This document shows, piece by piece, positions 25,119-33,376 of a stretch of 64,000 nt of DNA. Position 1 is the stretch's first letter, and every line of letters starts with the position of its first letter. The notes beneath the pieces are model-generated. The model searched no databases, was not told the origin of the DNA, and was given only the letters and a program-made list of their open reading frames with translations. A program made the position numbers and the translations under genes. This DNA comes from Bradyrhizobium nivariense (GTDB lineage: Bacteria; Pseudomonadota; Alphaproteobacteria; Rhizobiales; Xanthobacteraceae). The stretch spans positions 1 to 64,000 of the forward strand of contig NZ_JARVWW010000039.1 of the NCBI RefSeq assembly GCF_029846715.1, given 5' to 3'.

Positions 25119-25286
25119 ATGACAACGGTTGCGACCCTGCTTGCCCGGAAGCAACAGCTATTGGAGCGGCTGCAGGAAGATCCCGGCCCGAACGAGCGGG
25201 ACGAAATTCAACGCCTTCTCGAACAGATTGAATCCGCTCTCGATGCGCTCGAACGAGCGCGGCCTAGCGACCGCAGCGCGCAATAA
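25119..25286 (+). CDS. Small helical protein at the end of the esterase operon
   Basis: 55 aa (MTTVATLLARKQQLLERLQE...), an amphipathic coiled coil. GGAGG lies 11 nt upstream. A longer reading frame starts at ATG 25011, overlapping the previous stop (ATGA), and would give 91 aa with an untypical N-terminus. No known family. Confidence 0.55.
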   Translation: MTTVATLLARKQQLLERLQEDPGPNERDEIQRLLEQIESALDALERARPSDRSAQ

Positions 25287-25506
25287 CGCTCCAATACATC
25301 TGGACCTAACAGAGCGATCTATACCGATGATTAAGGGCAACGGCCTTGAGTTCCCGAACATGGTTGAGCAGGCATGCACTGCGTTCCTGGCCGTTGTTGG
25401 TTGTTCGCCGGCCGGAGCGCCGATACGGCGCCCACGTCATCCGCGGTAGGTGCGTGATGCGGGCATCTCTCACATACGCAGCAACCATCGGACTCAGCCA
25501 GGACGC

Positions 25507-25998
25507 TTACGCAGCGACAATGCTGCGAATACCATCTGCGATCGATTGGCTGGCCGACAGGATCGTGACCTTCTCCGTTACCAAGCCAGCATCGAGACGG
25601 AACGGCGGTATCGTATCCGAGATAATGATCCGATCGACCAAACTGCTCGCAACGAGCTTCTGCGCGCCGGGAAGAAACAAGCCATGTGTCGCCGCCAGGA
25701 TGACATAGGCAGCGCCGCCCCGGCGGCAGGCCTTCACGGCGCGCAGCATGGTCGAGCCGCTGGCGATCATATCGTCGAAGATGACCACGGTCCGTTCGCG
25801 GACGCCGCTTGGAGTCTCCTCATCGCTGACGATGTGATCCAGTCGGCGTTTACCCAGCGTGCCCAATTCGACATCTTCATTCATGGTCATGCTGAGAGCG
25901 TCACGGAAGCGTTCGGCGCGCTTCACCCCACCGATATCGGGCGAAATGACTTCGATATCCTGGTCAGCTCCATCTCCAACGGCCGCGAGGTCGATAGT
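25507..25998 (-). pseudogene. C-terminal half of a PRPP synthetase (prs-like), 5'-truncated
   Basis: Reads DIEVISPDIGGVKRAERFRD through the PRPP-binding motif VVIFDDMIASGSTML to a proper C-terminal end (SQSIADGIRSIVAA). Upstream an in-frame TGA (25999-26001) closes the frame. The N-terminal half, with the ATP-binding flexible loop, is absent and replaced by AraC-like sequence on the other strand. About 163 of roughly 310 residues remain, so it cannot be an active synthetase unless it has another role. A start within the fragment (GTG in GGVKR) could yield 139 aa. Confidence 0.72.
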
Positions 25999-26009
25999 TC
26001 AACAATTGC

Positions 26010-26287
26010 CGTCATGCGCGGCAAGGCCCCTGTAACCGCGGTCGAGCATCATCCGAACACTTACCTGATGCTGCGCTTCAACTCGGACATGCGGCCTGCA
26101 CCACTATCTGCGTCTCAAGCGGCTGTGGTCCACCCGCATCGAGCTCATGATCGGAAGCGCCGGTATGAGCGTCAAGGCTGCAGCACTCGGCAACGGCTTC
26201 TGGCACCTTGGTGACTTCTCGCGCGGCTACAGATTGGCGTTCGGCGAGACACCCTCCGAGACGCTGGCGCGGGGCCGACGTCTCTGA
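26010..26287 (+). pseudogene. AraC-family regulator remnant
   Basis: The frame from about 26102 reads HYLRLKRLWSTRIELMIGSA, then SVKAAALGNGFWHLGDFSRG and FGETPSETLARGRRL, stopping at 26285-26287: the two-helix HTH end of AraC proteins. A preceding piece in another frame (VTAVEHHPNTYLMLRFNSDM, about 26030-26090) resembles the effector half of such regulators. There is no continuous gene. The remnant abuts the truncated PRPP synthetase, marking a deletion junction near 26000. Confidence 0.68.
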
Positions 26288-26324
26288 GCGCAGCCTTCGG
26301 ACTTTGAGAGGCCGTCGGTCACGC

Positions 26325-26909
26325 TCAGCCGTGGTCGGCTCCCTTGCGGTGGCCGTTCTCGCTGAGGCGGTCGACCCAGGCGATACCGATCGCTGAGATG
26401 ATGAAGGTCAGGTGGATCAGCACCTGCCACATCACGCCGGTCTCGGTGAAATTGCTGCGCGTCGTGCCGAGATTACCCGCCTCGATGAAGGTCCTGAGCA
26501 GCGAGATCGAGGAAATGCCGATGATCGCCATCGCAAGCTTGATCTTGAGCACGCTGGCATTGACGTGGCTGAGCCATTCCGGCTCGTCCGGATGACCGCT
26601 CAGGTTCAGGCGCGAGACGAAGGTCTCGTAACCGCCGACGATCACCATCACCAGCAGGTTCGAGATCATCACGACGTCGATCAGCCCGAGCACGACCAGC
26701 ATGATCTGCTGCTCGCTGGCGTCGAACGAGTGCACGACCAGGTGCCAGAGCTCCTTCAGGAACAGCAGCACATAGACGGCCTGCGCGACGATGAGGCCGA
26801 CATAAAGCGGCACTTGCAGCCAGCGCGACCCAAAGATGAGCTGGGCAAACGGGCCGATTTGCGGCCCCGGCGCGGAATCCGCCGAAGGTGCGTTGGGTTC
26901 AGACGTCAT
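26325..26909 (-). CDS. YqhA/UPF0114 family membrane protein
   Basis: 194 aa. Membrane helices at about 32-52 (LYVGLIVAQAVYVLLFL), 70-95 (LVVLGLIDVVMISNLLVMVI), 125-140 and 160-180. Conserved segment VIVGGYETFVSRL followed by VLKIKLAMAIIGISSISLLR is typical of UPF0114. Function unknown. It lies 34 bp downstream of terC on the same strand and probably belongs to that operon. Confidence 0.88.
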   Translation of the reverse strand: MTSEPNAPSADSAPGPQIGPFAQLIFGSRWLQVPLYVGLIVAQAVYVLLFLKELWHLVVHSFDASEQQIMLVVLGLIDVVMISNLLVMVIVGGYETFVSRLNLSGHPDEPEWLSHVNASVLKIKLAMAIIGISSISLLRTFIEAGNLGTTRSNFTETGVMWQVLIHLTFIISAIGIAWVDRLSENGHRKGADHG

Positions 26910-26943
26910 TGATCACTCCGGATTGCCAACAAGACGCGTTGCC

Positions 26944-27579
26944 TTACAGGCTCGCGATCACAGGCGCGAGCTCGAGCGAGCCGCGATAGATCATCTCGAA
27001 GGCAACGTAGACGATGATAGCGAGGCCGACATAGCCGATCCAGCGCTGCTTCTGGAGCACGCGGCCGAGCAAATCGGCGGCGACGCCCATCAACGCCACC
27101 GACAGCAACAGGCCGAAGGCGAGGATGTAGGGATGCTCGCGCGCGGCGCCCGCGACCGCGAGCACGTTGTCGAGCGACATCGAGACGTCGGCGGCGACGA
27201 TCTGCACGGCCGCCTGTGTGAAGGTCTTGCGCGGAGCAGGAGCAGCGCTGCCGCCGCCATGGCTGAACGCGAACTCGTTCGCATGCGCGGCCCGCTCGCG
27301 CAGCTCGCGCCACATCTTCCAACAGACCCAGAGCAGCAGCACGCCGCCGGCGAGCAAGAGCCCGATCACTTGCAGAAGCTGGGTCGCGACGCCGGCAAAG
27401 ACGATGCGCAAGGCGGTGGCGGCAATGATGCCGACGACGATGGCGCGCCGGCGCTGCTCGGCCGGCAGGCCGGAGGCGGCAAGGCCGATGACGACGGCGT
27501 TGTCGCCGGCGAGCACGAGGTCGATCAGAACGACTTGAAGCAGCGCGGTCAGCGCATCGGTGGTGATGAATTCAGTCAT
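26944..27579 (-). CDS. TerC-family membrane protein (YjbE type)
   Basis: 211 aa. TerC hallmark acidic membrane helices: LIDLVLAGDNAVVIGLA near the start and VAADVSMSLDNVLAVAGA in the middle, each with the Asp-Asn pair expected in the metal-transport path. The family exports Mn2+ or supports metal and tellurite tolerance. Its ATG overlaps by 4 nt (ATGA) the stop of the upstream frameshifted gene, so translation was coupled. Confidence 0.9.
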   Translation of the reverse strand: MTEFITTDALTALLQVVLIDLVLAGDNAVVIGLAASGLPAEQRRRAIVVGIIAATALRIVFAGVATQLLQVIGLLLAGGVLLLWVCWKMWRELRERAAHANEFAFSHGGGSAAPAPRKTFTQAAVQIVAADVSMSLDNVLAVAGAAREHPYILAFGLLLSVALMGVAADLLGRVLQKQRWIGYVGLAIIVYVAFEMIYRGSLELAPVIASL

Positions 27580-27937
27580 GATTGATCATTTTTCGGTGGG
27601 GACGGATCGAGCCATTGCGGCTTCTTCCGCTCGACCCAATCCAGAACCTTGGCGCGCGAGGAGCGCAGCGCGGGCACGTCTTCTGCGAGCAAAGCGAGGC
27701 CGAGCGGCAGCATCCAGATGCCGAGCACCGGCAAAAAGGAGAGTACGCACCGACAATGAGCAGCGCGCCAGAGGGGATTCTCACCCAGCGGCTGGACGGC
27801 TTGAGCAGATGGGTGACGATGTCGCCCACGCGCGGCGGCAGGCGACGGACAAGCTTGTCGAGACGCGGATCGCCACCGGCCATCTGGCCGGTGGTGCCCT
27901 CGGTTTCCGTCGTGCGCTCGTCCGAAGCTACGCTCAT
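27576..27937 (-). pseudogene. Small membrane protein gene broken by a single-base deletion
   Basis: The first frame (MSVASDERTTETEGTTGQMA ... RWVRIPSGALLIVG) and the second frame (VLSFLPVLGIWMLPLGLALL ... PPKNDQS) form one protein of about 120 aa if one G is restored in GGTGCGTAC (27743-27751). The joined product has one or two membrane helices and a charged tail (VLDWVERKKPQW). The second frame ends at the ATGA overlap with terC, showing it is the true C-terminus. AGGAG precedes the ATG. It is a recent pseudogene or a sequencing error. Confidence 0.72.
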
Positions 27938-27939
27938 GC

Positions 27940-28425
27940 TCACTCCTGTATGGCGGCGGGCTGTTGAGCACCCGCTCCGCCCGGCGTCACCTGCTTTGCG
28001 CGCGGCAGCACCAGCGTCAGCAGGCGCAATAGCTTGATCGCCTGCAGCTCGTGGGGACGGACGTCCTCGTCCGCGGCGGCGACGCGCTCCGACAGTTCCA
28101 TCAGATGAGACGACAACGGCAGGTCCGAGACCGGACGCAAATTGTCGATCACCACATTGGCGAAATCCGGCTCCTCGAGCCGCTCGGCAAGCTCGTCGAA
28201 CATCGCGTAGAGCCGGTCGTCCGAGATATGCGGCGCCAGCTTGCGATCCCGGATGAAACGGACGACCTCGTCGCGTTCGACCGGCGAAACTTGCCGGTCG
28301 GCGACTGCAACCAGCGCGCCGACGATCACCAGCGCCACCGCAGCCTGTTCGTTCAGGCTGGACGGCTCGGTAATCTCGATTTCGATCGGATTTGAATGCT
28401 TATTTGAATGCTTGGCGTCAGACAT
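27940..28425 (-). CDS. TerB-like (tellurite resistance/DjlA-N type) protein
   Basis: 161 aa. A charged, His-containing N-terminus (MSDAKHSNKHSNPIEIEITE) precedes an all-helical TerB-like domain with acidic turns (VADRQVSPVERDEVVRFI, AAADEDVRPHELQAI). The repeated D-x-x-V-x-x-x-E turn is the family's presumed metal-binding feature. First gene of a TerB-small membrane protein-TerC-YqhA operon. GGGAGC precedes the ATG at 28425; a longer frame exists but lacks a ribosome site. Confidence 0.8.
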   Translation of the reverse strand: MSDAKHSNKHSNPIEIEITEPSSLNEQAAVALVIVGALVAVADRQVSPVERDEVVRFIRDRKLAPHISDDRLYAMFDELAERLEEPDFANVVIDNLRPVSDLPLSSHLMELSERVAAADEDVRPHELQAIKLLRLLTLVLPRAKQVTPGGAGAQQPAAIQE

Positions 28426-28563
28426 CGTTGCTCCCTTATCTTGCGAAATGACCGCACGGAGCTGCGATGGGGACGATTGGGTCGGAGAGACTTTCAAGAA
28501 GGCCCGACGATCGGCCGATCCATCGCATTCGCGCGGGACAGGTCATCCGACATCACGAGGTTT

Positions 28564-28580
28564 TGCCGACAGTGTCGGCA
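28564..28580. promoter_or_regulatory. TGCCGACA-G-TGTCGGCA palindrome, candidate operator
   Basis: Exact inverted repeat about 140 bp upstream of the terB start. It could be a regulator site or a small hairpin; no known binding consensus is matched. Confidence 0.4.
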
Positions 28581-28738
28581 TCCTCGCCAGAGGGGCCCGG
28601 ATTCTTGTTCGTTCAACAGATAAAGATGGGCCTGTCGGAATCAAGGCGATGAGACTGCGACCAGCCGCCGCATCGGGTTCCGTGTTTCCACATTGGCTAA
28701 GCAGTTCTGCGCGCTTCGCACCTGCGATCATGTCTTTT

Positions 28739-28843
28739 GCTGTCATCGCCCGCGCAGGCGGGCGATCCAGTACTCCGAGACGTCCGTAGTTTGTCGAGCA
28801 GCCGCAGCGTACTGGATTCCCCGCCTGCGCGGGGAATGACAGC
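28739..28843. repeat. REP-like inverted repeat
   Basis: Arms 28739-28772 and 28810-28843 begin and end with gctgtcat / atgacagc and contain internal GC hairpins (cgcccgcgcaggcgggcg; ccccgcctgcgcgggg). The arms also match over gatccagta / tactggatt. This style is common between genes in the Bradyrhizobium group. Confidence 0.8.
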
Positions 28844-28862
28844 GAAGTGCGGAGCGCTCAGC

Positions 28863-29243
28863 CTATCCTACCCGCTCGACAAGATGCGCCCGCGAGGGCG
28901 ACGGCTCGAACCTGTCGCCGAAATACTGCGTTTCGTGCGCCACCAGGCCGCCGCGGAATTCCATGATGCTCGCCACGTAAGACGGCACCCCGTCATAGCT
29001 CAGCACGAACTCACTCACCCAGAGATCGCCGCCGCCGACAATTCGCCGAACCGTGAAGCGCTTCTTGTTCGGCTGCACGAAACGGCTCTGCTGGATGTTC
29101 CCGCGACCGCGGATGCGCTCGCCGGACTGCGGATAGTCGAGCACTGCGTCCTCGCGATAGATGTCGTGCTCGGCCTCGAAATCGTTCGCGTCCGAAGCGT
29201 CCCAATGGCGCTGGGGCGCGGCCAGCTTGCCCTGATCATCCAT
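28863..29243 (-). CDS. SnoaL-like / NTF2-fold protein
   Basis: 126 aa. The cone-shaped NTF2-like fold is suggested by HWDASDANDFEAEHDIYRED, YPQSGERIRGRGNIQQ and the C-terminal MEFRGGLVAHETQYFGD. Members bind or convert small hydrophobic ligands, or are of unknown role. Next to a repeat element, transcribed alone. Confidence 0.8.
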   Translation of the reverse strand: MDDQGKLAAPQRHWDASDANDFEAEHDIYREDAVLDYPQSGERIRGRGNIQQSRFVQPNKKRFTVRRIVGGGDLWVSEFVLSYDGVPSYVASIMEFRGGLVAHETQYFGDRFEPSPSRAHLVERVG

Positions 29244-29414
29244 CGTGATCTCCCGTCTTTGCCGACTGTGTTCTCGTTACGCGATCTCAGATTGGCGTGC
29301 AGGCAGCCGGTGACAAGGCTTGCTCGCAACGTCTAACAACGACTAACGAGCCAAAAACCCGGTCCGGATGCAAGGATGACGGCAGAGCCGCGCAGTCACG
29401 ATCGGGAACACGCA

Positions 29415-31172
29415 ATGGCACGTCTGCTTTCGGTCAATGTCGGCCTGCCGCGCGACGTCGCCTGGCAGGGAAGGACCGTCCACACCGGCATCTGGAAGGC
29501 ACAGGTCAAAGGCCCGCGCAGGGTGCGCCGGCTCAACATCGATGGCGACGGCCAGGGCGATACGGCCGGTCATGGCGGCGAACATCGTGCCGTGTTCGTC
29601 TATCAGGACGATTCCTATCGGTACTGGCAGGAGCATCTGGGTCGATCGAACCTCGTCCATGGCCAGTTCGGCGAGAATTTTACGGTCGAGGGCCTCGCCG
29701 ACACCAACGTGTGCATCGGAGACCGCTACAGGATCGGCTCTGCCCTGTTCGAGGTGACGCAGCCGCGCGTCACCTGCTACCGGCTCGGCATTCGCATGGA
29801 CGAACCGGACATGGCCGCGCTGCTCGTCAGGCACGGCCGGCCCGGGTTCTATTTTCGTGTGATCGAGGAAGGCGACGTCGAGGCCGGAGACGAGATCATG
29901 CAGGTCGCCGCCGGGCCCGAGCGCATGAGCGTGTTCGAGATCAACGCACTGCTTTACATGCCGCCTCACCCGCGCGAACGCCTGGAGCGCGCGCTACGGA
30001 TTCCCGCGCTGAGCCGCGGCTGGCGCCGTTCCTTCGAGGCGCTGCTCGCGCAGCAGCGCGAGAACACGGCGGCCGGAAACGCCGGGCTTGGACCGGCGGC
30101 GAGCCCGCTTCCGGCCTGGCGCGGATTCCGTCCGTTTCATGTATCGCGCAAGATCGCCGAAAGCGGCAACGTGACGTCGCTGATCCTCGAACCCATCGAC
30201 GGACATCCCGTCGCCGCTGCCCTGCCCGGTCAATTCGTCGTCATCAGGCTCGAGCCTTCCGCGGCGCAAGCCATGACGCGCAGCTATTCGCTGTCGGGCG
30301 GGCCCGATGCAGCATCCTATCGCATCAGCATCAAGCGTGAAGCGCGCGGCGCCGCGAGCCACTACATCGCCGACGAGCTGCTGGCCGGCGCTCCCGTGCA
30401 GCTCGGTGCGCCACGCGGCAGTTTCACGCTACGACCAGGGGCCCAGCCCGTCGTCCTGCTGAGCGCCGGCATCGGCGCGACGCCGGTGCTGGCAATGCTC
30501 CACGCGCTCGCCGCGGAGGAGACAACGCGGGACGTGTGGTGGCTGCACGGCACCCGCAACGGCCGCGAACATGCGTTCGCCGCCGAGGCGCGCGGGTTGT
30601 TGGCCCGGCTCGCTCACCATCACAGCCATGTCTGCTACAGCGCACCCGATCCGGGCGATCGCCTGGAGGCGGATTTCGACACCGCCGGTCATATGGATGT
30701 GCGCCTGCTCCAGACGCTCAACGTGCCGCGCGATGCGGACTTCTATCTCTGCGGACCGGCCGCTTTCATGAGCGATCTCACGGCGGGTCTGGCAAATCTG
30801 GGCGTCTCGCCCGATCAGATCCACACCGAATTGTTCGGCGCCAGGCCATCCCTGACGCCCGGCATCGCGGCTTCGCCGCCGACGCCCGCACATGTGCCGG
30901 TCGGCGCACCCGGCCCCGGCCCGATGGTTTCGTTCGCCCGCAGCGGCCTCAATGTCTGCTGGGGACCATCCTACGCCAGTCTGCTGGAGCTGGCCGAAGC
31001 ATGCGACGTCCCCGTGCGCTGGTCGTGCCGGACCGGCGTGTGCCACAATTGCGAGAGCGGACTGATCGCGGGAGCGGTTGGCTATGCGCCGGATCCGCTC
31101 GACGGACCGGCGGACGGCAACGTCCTGATCTGCTGCTCGCGGCCCCGAAGCGATGTCGTGATTGATCTGTGA
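29415..31172 (+). CDS. YiiM-type MOSC domain - ferredoxin reductase - [2Fe-2S] ferredoxin fusion
   Basis: 585 aa. An N-terminal MOSC domain of YiiM type (about 1-205) has HGGEHRAVFVYQDDSY, FGENFTVEGL and a Mo-ligand Cys candidate in PRVTCYRLGIRM. A flavin-binding reductase (about 235-480) has MTRSYSLSGGPDAASYRIS for FAD/FMN and LLSAGIGATPVLAML and YLCGPAAFM for NAD(P)H. The C-terminal plant-type ferredoxin has CRTGVCHNC followed by a fourth Cys near ICCSRP. Known YiiM reduces N-hydroxylated bases using an external reductase; here the electron chain is built in. It likely detoxifies N-hydroxylated compounds. Start at MARLLSVNVGLP. Confidence 0.92.
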   Translation: MARLLSVNVGLPRDVAWQGRTVHTGIWKAQVKGPRRVRRLNIDGDGQGDTAGHGGEHRAVFVYQDDSYRYWQEHLGRSNLVHGQFGENFTVEGLADTNVCIGDRYRIGSALFEVTQPRVTCYRLGIRMDEPDMAALLVRHGRPGFYFRVIEEGDVEAGDEIMQVAAGPERMSVFEINALLYMPPHPRERLERALRIPALSRGWRRSFEALLAQQRENTAAGNAGLGPAASPLPAWRGFRPFHVSRKIAESGNVTSLILEPIDGHPVAAALPGQFVVIRLEPSAAQAMTRSYSLSGGPDAASYRISIKREARGAASHYIADELLAGAPVQLGAPRGSFTLRPGAQPVVLLSAGIGATPVLAMLHALAAEETTRDVWWLHGTRNGREHAFAAEARGLLARLAHHHSHVCYSAPDPGDRLEADFDTAGHMDVRLLQTLNVPRDADFYLCGPAAFMSDLTAGLANLGVSPDQIHTELFGARPSLTPGIAASPPTPAHVPVGAPGPGPMVSFARSGLNVCWGPSYASLLELAEACDVPVRWSCRTGVCHNCESGLIAGAVGYAPDPLDGPADGNVLICCSRPRSDVVIDL

Positions 31173-31187
31173 AAGTGGGAGAGCCTT

Positions 31188-31784
31188 ATGCGACCTGACA
31201 TGATGCCGGGAGCAACCTTCCCGGATTACGAGCTCAGCGACCACACCGGCAAGCACCGAAAGCTCTCCGAGCTACAGGGTGGCGACCCGATGGTGCTCGT
31301 GCTCGGCCGCGGCGGATTCTGTCCGAAGGATCGCCGCCAGGCCGAAGGCTTGCTGCACCTCCATCGCGAGATGGAGGTGGGCTATTGCCGGATGGTCACG
31401 ATCACCACCGACAGCATCACCCAGACCAGCGAATATCGCAGCGGCGTTGGAGCGCACTGGCCCTTCCTCTCGGATTCGCGGCGCCTTCTTCAGAAGGATC
31501 TCGACATCGCCGAATACACCGACCCCGTCCACAATCCGATGATTCCGCACGTAATCGTGCTGGAGCCCCGCCTCGTCGTTCACAAGATCTACAACGGCTA
31601 CTGGTTCTTCGGCCGTCCGACCGTCGAAGAACTCCGCCAAGACCTCAGGGCGGTCAGCATGAAGTGCCGACCGGATTGGGACATCGCGGCGCCCGGCCTC
31701 AGGGCGTTGTGGGACCAGGGCGGCAAGGAGCATTTTTATCCCTACGGCAAGGCTTACGTCGAAACTCTCGGTGAACAGGATTAG
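31188..31784 (+). CDS. Peroxiredoxin/thioredoxin-fold protein (AhpC/TSA-like)
   Basis: 198 aa. Begins MRPDMMPGATFPDYELSDHT with the usual pre-peroxiredoxin loop. The expected peroxidatic Cys region reads GRGGFCPKDRRQAEG, and HVIVLEPRLVVHKIYNGYWF is the later beta-strand/helix element. A second Cys at SMKCRPDW could resolve. It lies 15 bp after the MOSC-reductase fusion, so the two are probably co-transcribed and linked to oxidative or N-oxide stress. Confidence 0.82.
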   Translation: MRPDMMPGATFPDYELSDHTGKHRKLSELQGGDPMVLVLGRGGFCPKDRRQAEGLLHLHREMEVGYCRMVTITTDSITQTSEYRSGVGAHWPFLSDSRRLLQKDLDIAEYTDPVHNPMIPHVIVLEPRLVVHKIYNGYWFFGRPTVEELRQDLRAVSMKCRPDWDIAAPGLRALWDQGGKEHFYPYGKAYVETLGEQD

Positions 31785-31828
31785 AACCACGTTCCGACAT
31801 CGTCCGCTCGGGCGAATGCCGTCTTGGA

Positions 31829-33301
31829 ATGTGGATGATCCAGATGAAGACCAGTCCCGCTGCCCGTGCCGGCCGCATGGGCGCGCGCCAGATCTACGAA
31901 GCCCTGAGGGATCAGATCATGGCGCGGGTGTACGGGATCGACGGGTGGCTGCCGTCCTCGCGCGCGCTTGCCGGCGAGATGGGCGTGGCGCGCTCGACCG
32001 TCACCGTCGCCTACGAACAGCTCGCCGCCGAAGGCTTTATCGAGACACGCCATGGCGCGCGGCCGCGTGTGGCCCGCGCCGTCGTCGAGCGGGAACGCAC
32101 GCGCGTGGCGTCGCGGCCCTCGGCGCGGAAGGTGCGCCTGTCGGCCTTCGGCGAGCGGCTGCTTCGGGACCCGCCGCGCTGGACCGAGCCGCCGCGCGGG
32201 CTCGTCGCGAACTTCCGCTATGGCGAGCTCGCGCCGTCGGATTTCCCGGTGCGGGCATGGAAGAAGGCCGTGACTGCTGCGATGGCGCGCAAGCCCGAGC
32301 GCCTGGCCTATGACGACCCCTGCGGCGCGCTGCGGCTGCGGACCGCGCTTCAAGGTTATCTGTGGCGATCGCGCAGCGTCCGCTGCGAGGTCGATCAGAT
32401 CATCGTCGTGAACGGCTCGCAGCAGGGCCTGGACATCTGCGCGCGCCTGCTGCTCGACGCCGGCGACCGCTTCGTGATGGAGGATCCCGGCTACCAGATG
32501 GCGCGGCACACTTTCGCGGCAACGGGCGCCGAAACGATGCCGATCCCCGTTGACGCGGATGGACTGGAGACAGCGCGGCTCGACGGCATCGAGGCCCGCC
32601 TCGCCTATGTCACGCCGTCGCATCAATATCCGCTCGGCGGCGTCCTGCCGATCGGACGCCGGCACCAATTGCTCACCTGGGCCAGGACAAACGACGCCTA
32701 CGTCATCGAGGACGATTACGACAGCGAGTATCGCTATGACACCAAGCCGATCCCACCGCTGCATGCGCTGGCGGGCGGCGACAACGTGATCTATCTCGGC
32801 ACCGTCTCCAAGACGCTCTCTCCCAACTTGCGGATCGGCTATCTGGTGGTGCCCGCCGGGCTGCGAACCCTGTTCGCCGCTGCCAAGCAGATCATGGACC
32901 GGCACACGCCGCTGATCGAGCAGGACGCTCTTGCTTTGATGCTCGAAAGCGGCGCCTATGACAGCCACATCAGGCGCGTGCGCCGGCGCAACGCCGAACG
33001 CCAGCGGGCACTGCTCGACGCGCTTCGCCGCCGCTTCGGGGATCGCGTCCGGATAGAGGGCACGGCCGCCGGCCTGCACATCGTGGCGTGGTTCGATGAT
33101 CTGCCGCAGAAGCGGGAGGACGCGTTGATCAAGGCGGCCCATGCCAAGGGCGTTGGCGTCCATCCCGTCTCCGCACTGTTCGTCGGACCTCGCCGACCGC
33201 GCAAGACAGTCGGCCTCGTCATGGGCTATTCTGCGCTGGAGACCGCGCAGATCGAACGCGGCTGCAGGCTTCTCGCGCAGGCCGTCGCCGAACTGGACTG
33301 A
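31829..33301 (+). CDS. MocR-type regulator (GntR HTH fused to aminotransferase domain)
   Basis: 490 aa. An N-terminal winged HTH (about 15-80: GARQIYEALRDQIM, LPSSRALAGEMGVARSTVTV) is followed by a fold-type I PLP domain (about 125-485) with NGSQQGLDICARLLL, DDYDSEYRYD, and the PLP Lys in LGTVSKTLSPNLRIGY. MocR proteins sense PLP or amino-acid ligands and often control vitamin B6 or neighbouring genes. The PaiB gene 75 bp downstream is a likely target. Confidence 0.92.
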   Translation: MWMIQMKTSPAARAGRMGARQIYEALRDQIMARVYGIDGWLPSSRALAGEMGVARSTVTVAYEQLAAEGFIETRHGARPRVARAVVERERTRVASRPSARKVRLSAFGERLLRDPPRWTEPPRGLVANFRYGELAPSDFPVRAWKKAVTAAMARKPERLAYDDPCGALRLRTALQGYLWRSRSVRCEVDQIIVVNGSQQGLDICARLLLDAGDRFVMEDPGYQMARHTFAATGAETMPIPVDADGLETARLDGIEARLAYVTPSHQYPLGGVLPIGRRHQLLTWARTNDAYVIEDDYDSEYRYDTKPIPPLHALAGGDNVIYLGTVSKTLSPNLRIGYLVVPAGLRTLFAAAKQIMDRHTPLIEQDALALMLESGAYDSHIRRVRRRNAERQRALLDALRRRFGDRVRIEGTAAGLHIVAWFDDLPQKREDALIKAAHAKGVGVHPVSALFVGPRRPRKTVGLVMGYSALETAQIERGCRLLAQAVAELD

Positions 33302-33376
33302 TGAAATAGACACTAACTGGCAGTTTCTCACAGACCAGATTTGCGGCTATCTCCCGAACGACACCGGAGACAAGCC

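Larger units (their letters stand above)
28426..28862. other. Intergenic region with palindrome and REP-like repeat
   Basis: 437 bp with no convincing gene. It carries the terB promoter region, an exact 8+1+8 palindrome (28564-28580) and the inverted repeat 28739-28843. Confidence 0.6.

Noticed and set aside
31781..33331. 516 aa ORF antisense to the MocR gene
   Set aside because: It mirrors the whole MocR coding frame, has His/Asp/Ala-rich composition typical of high-GC antisense frames and no motif.
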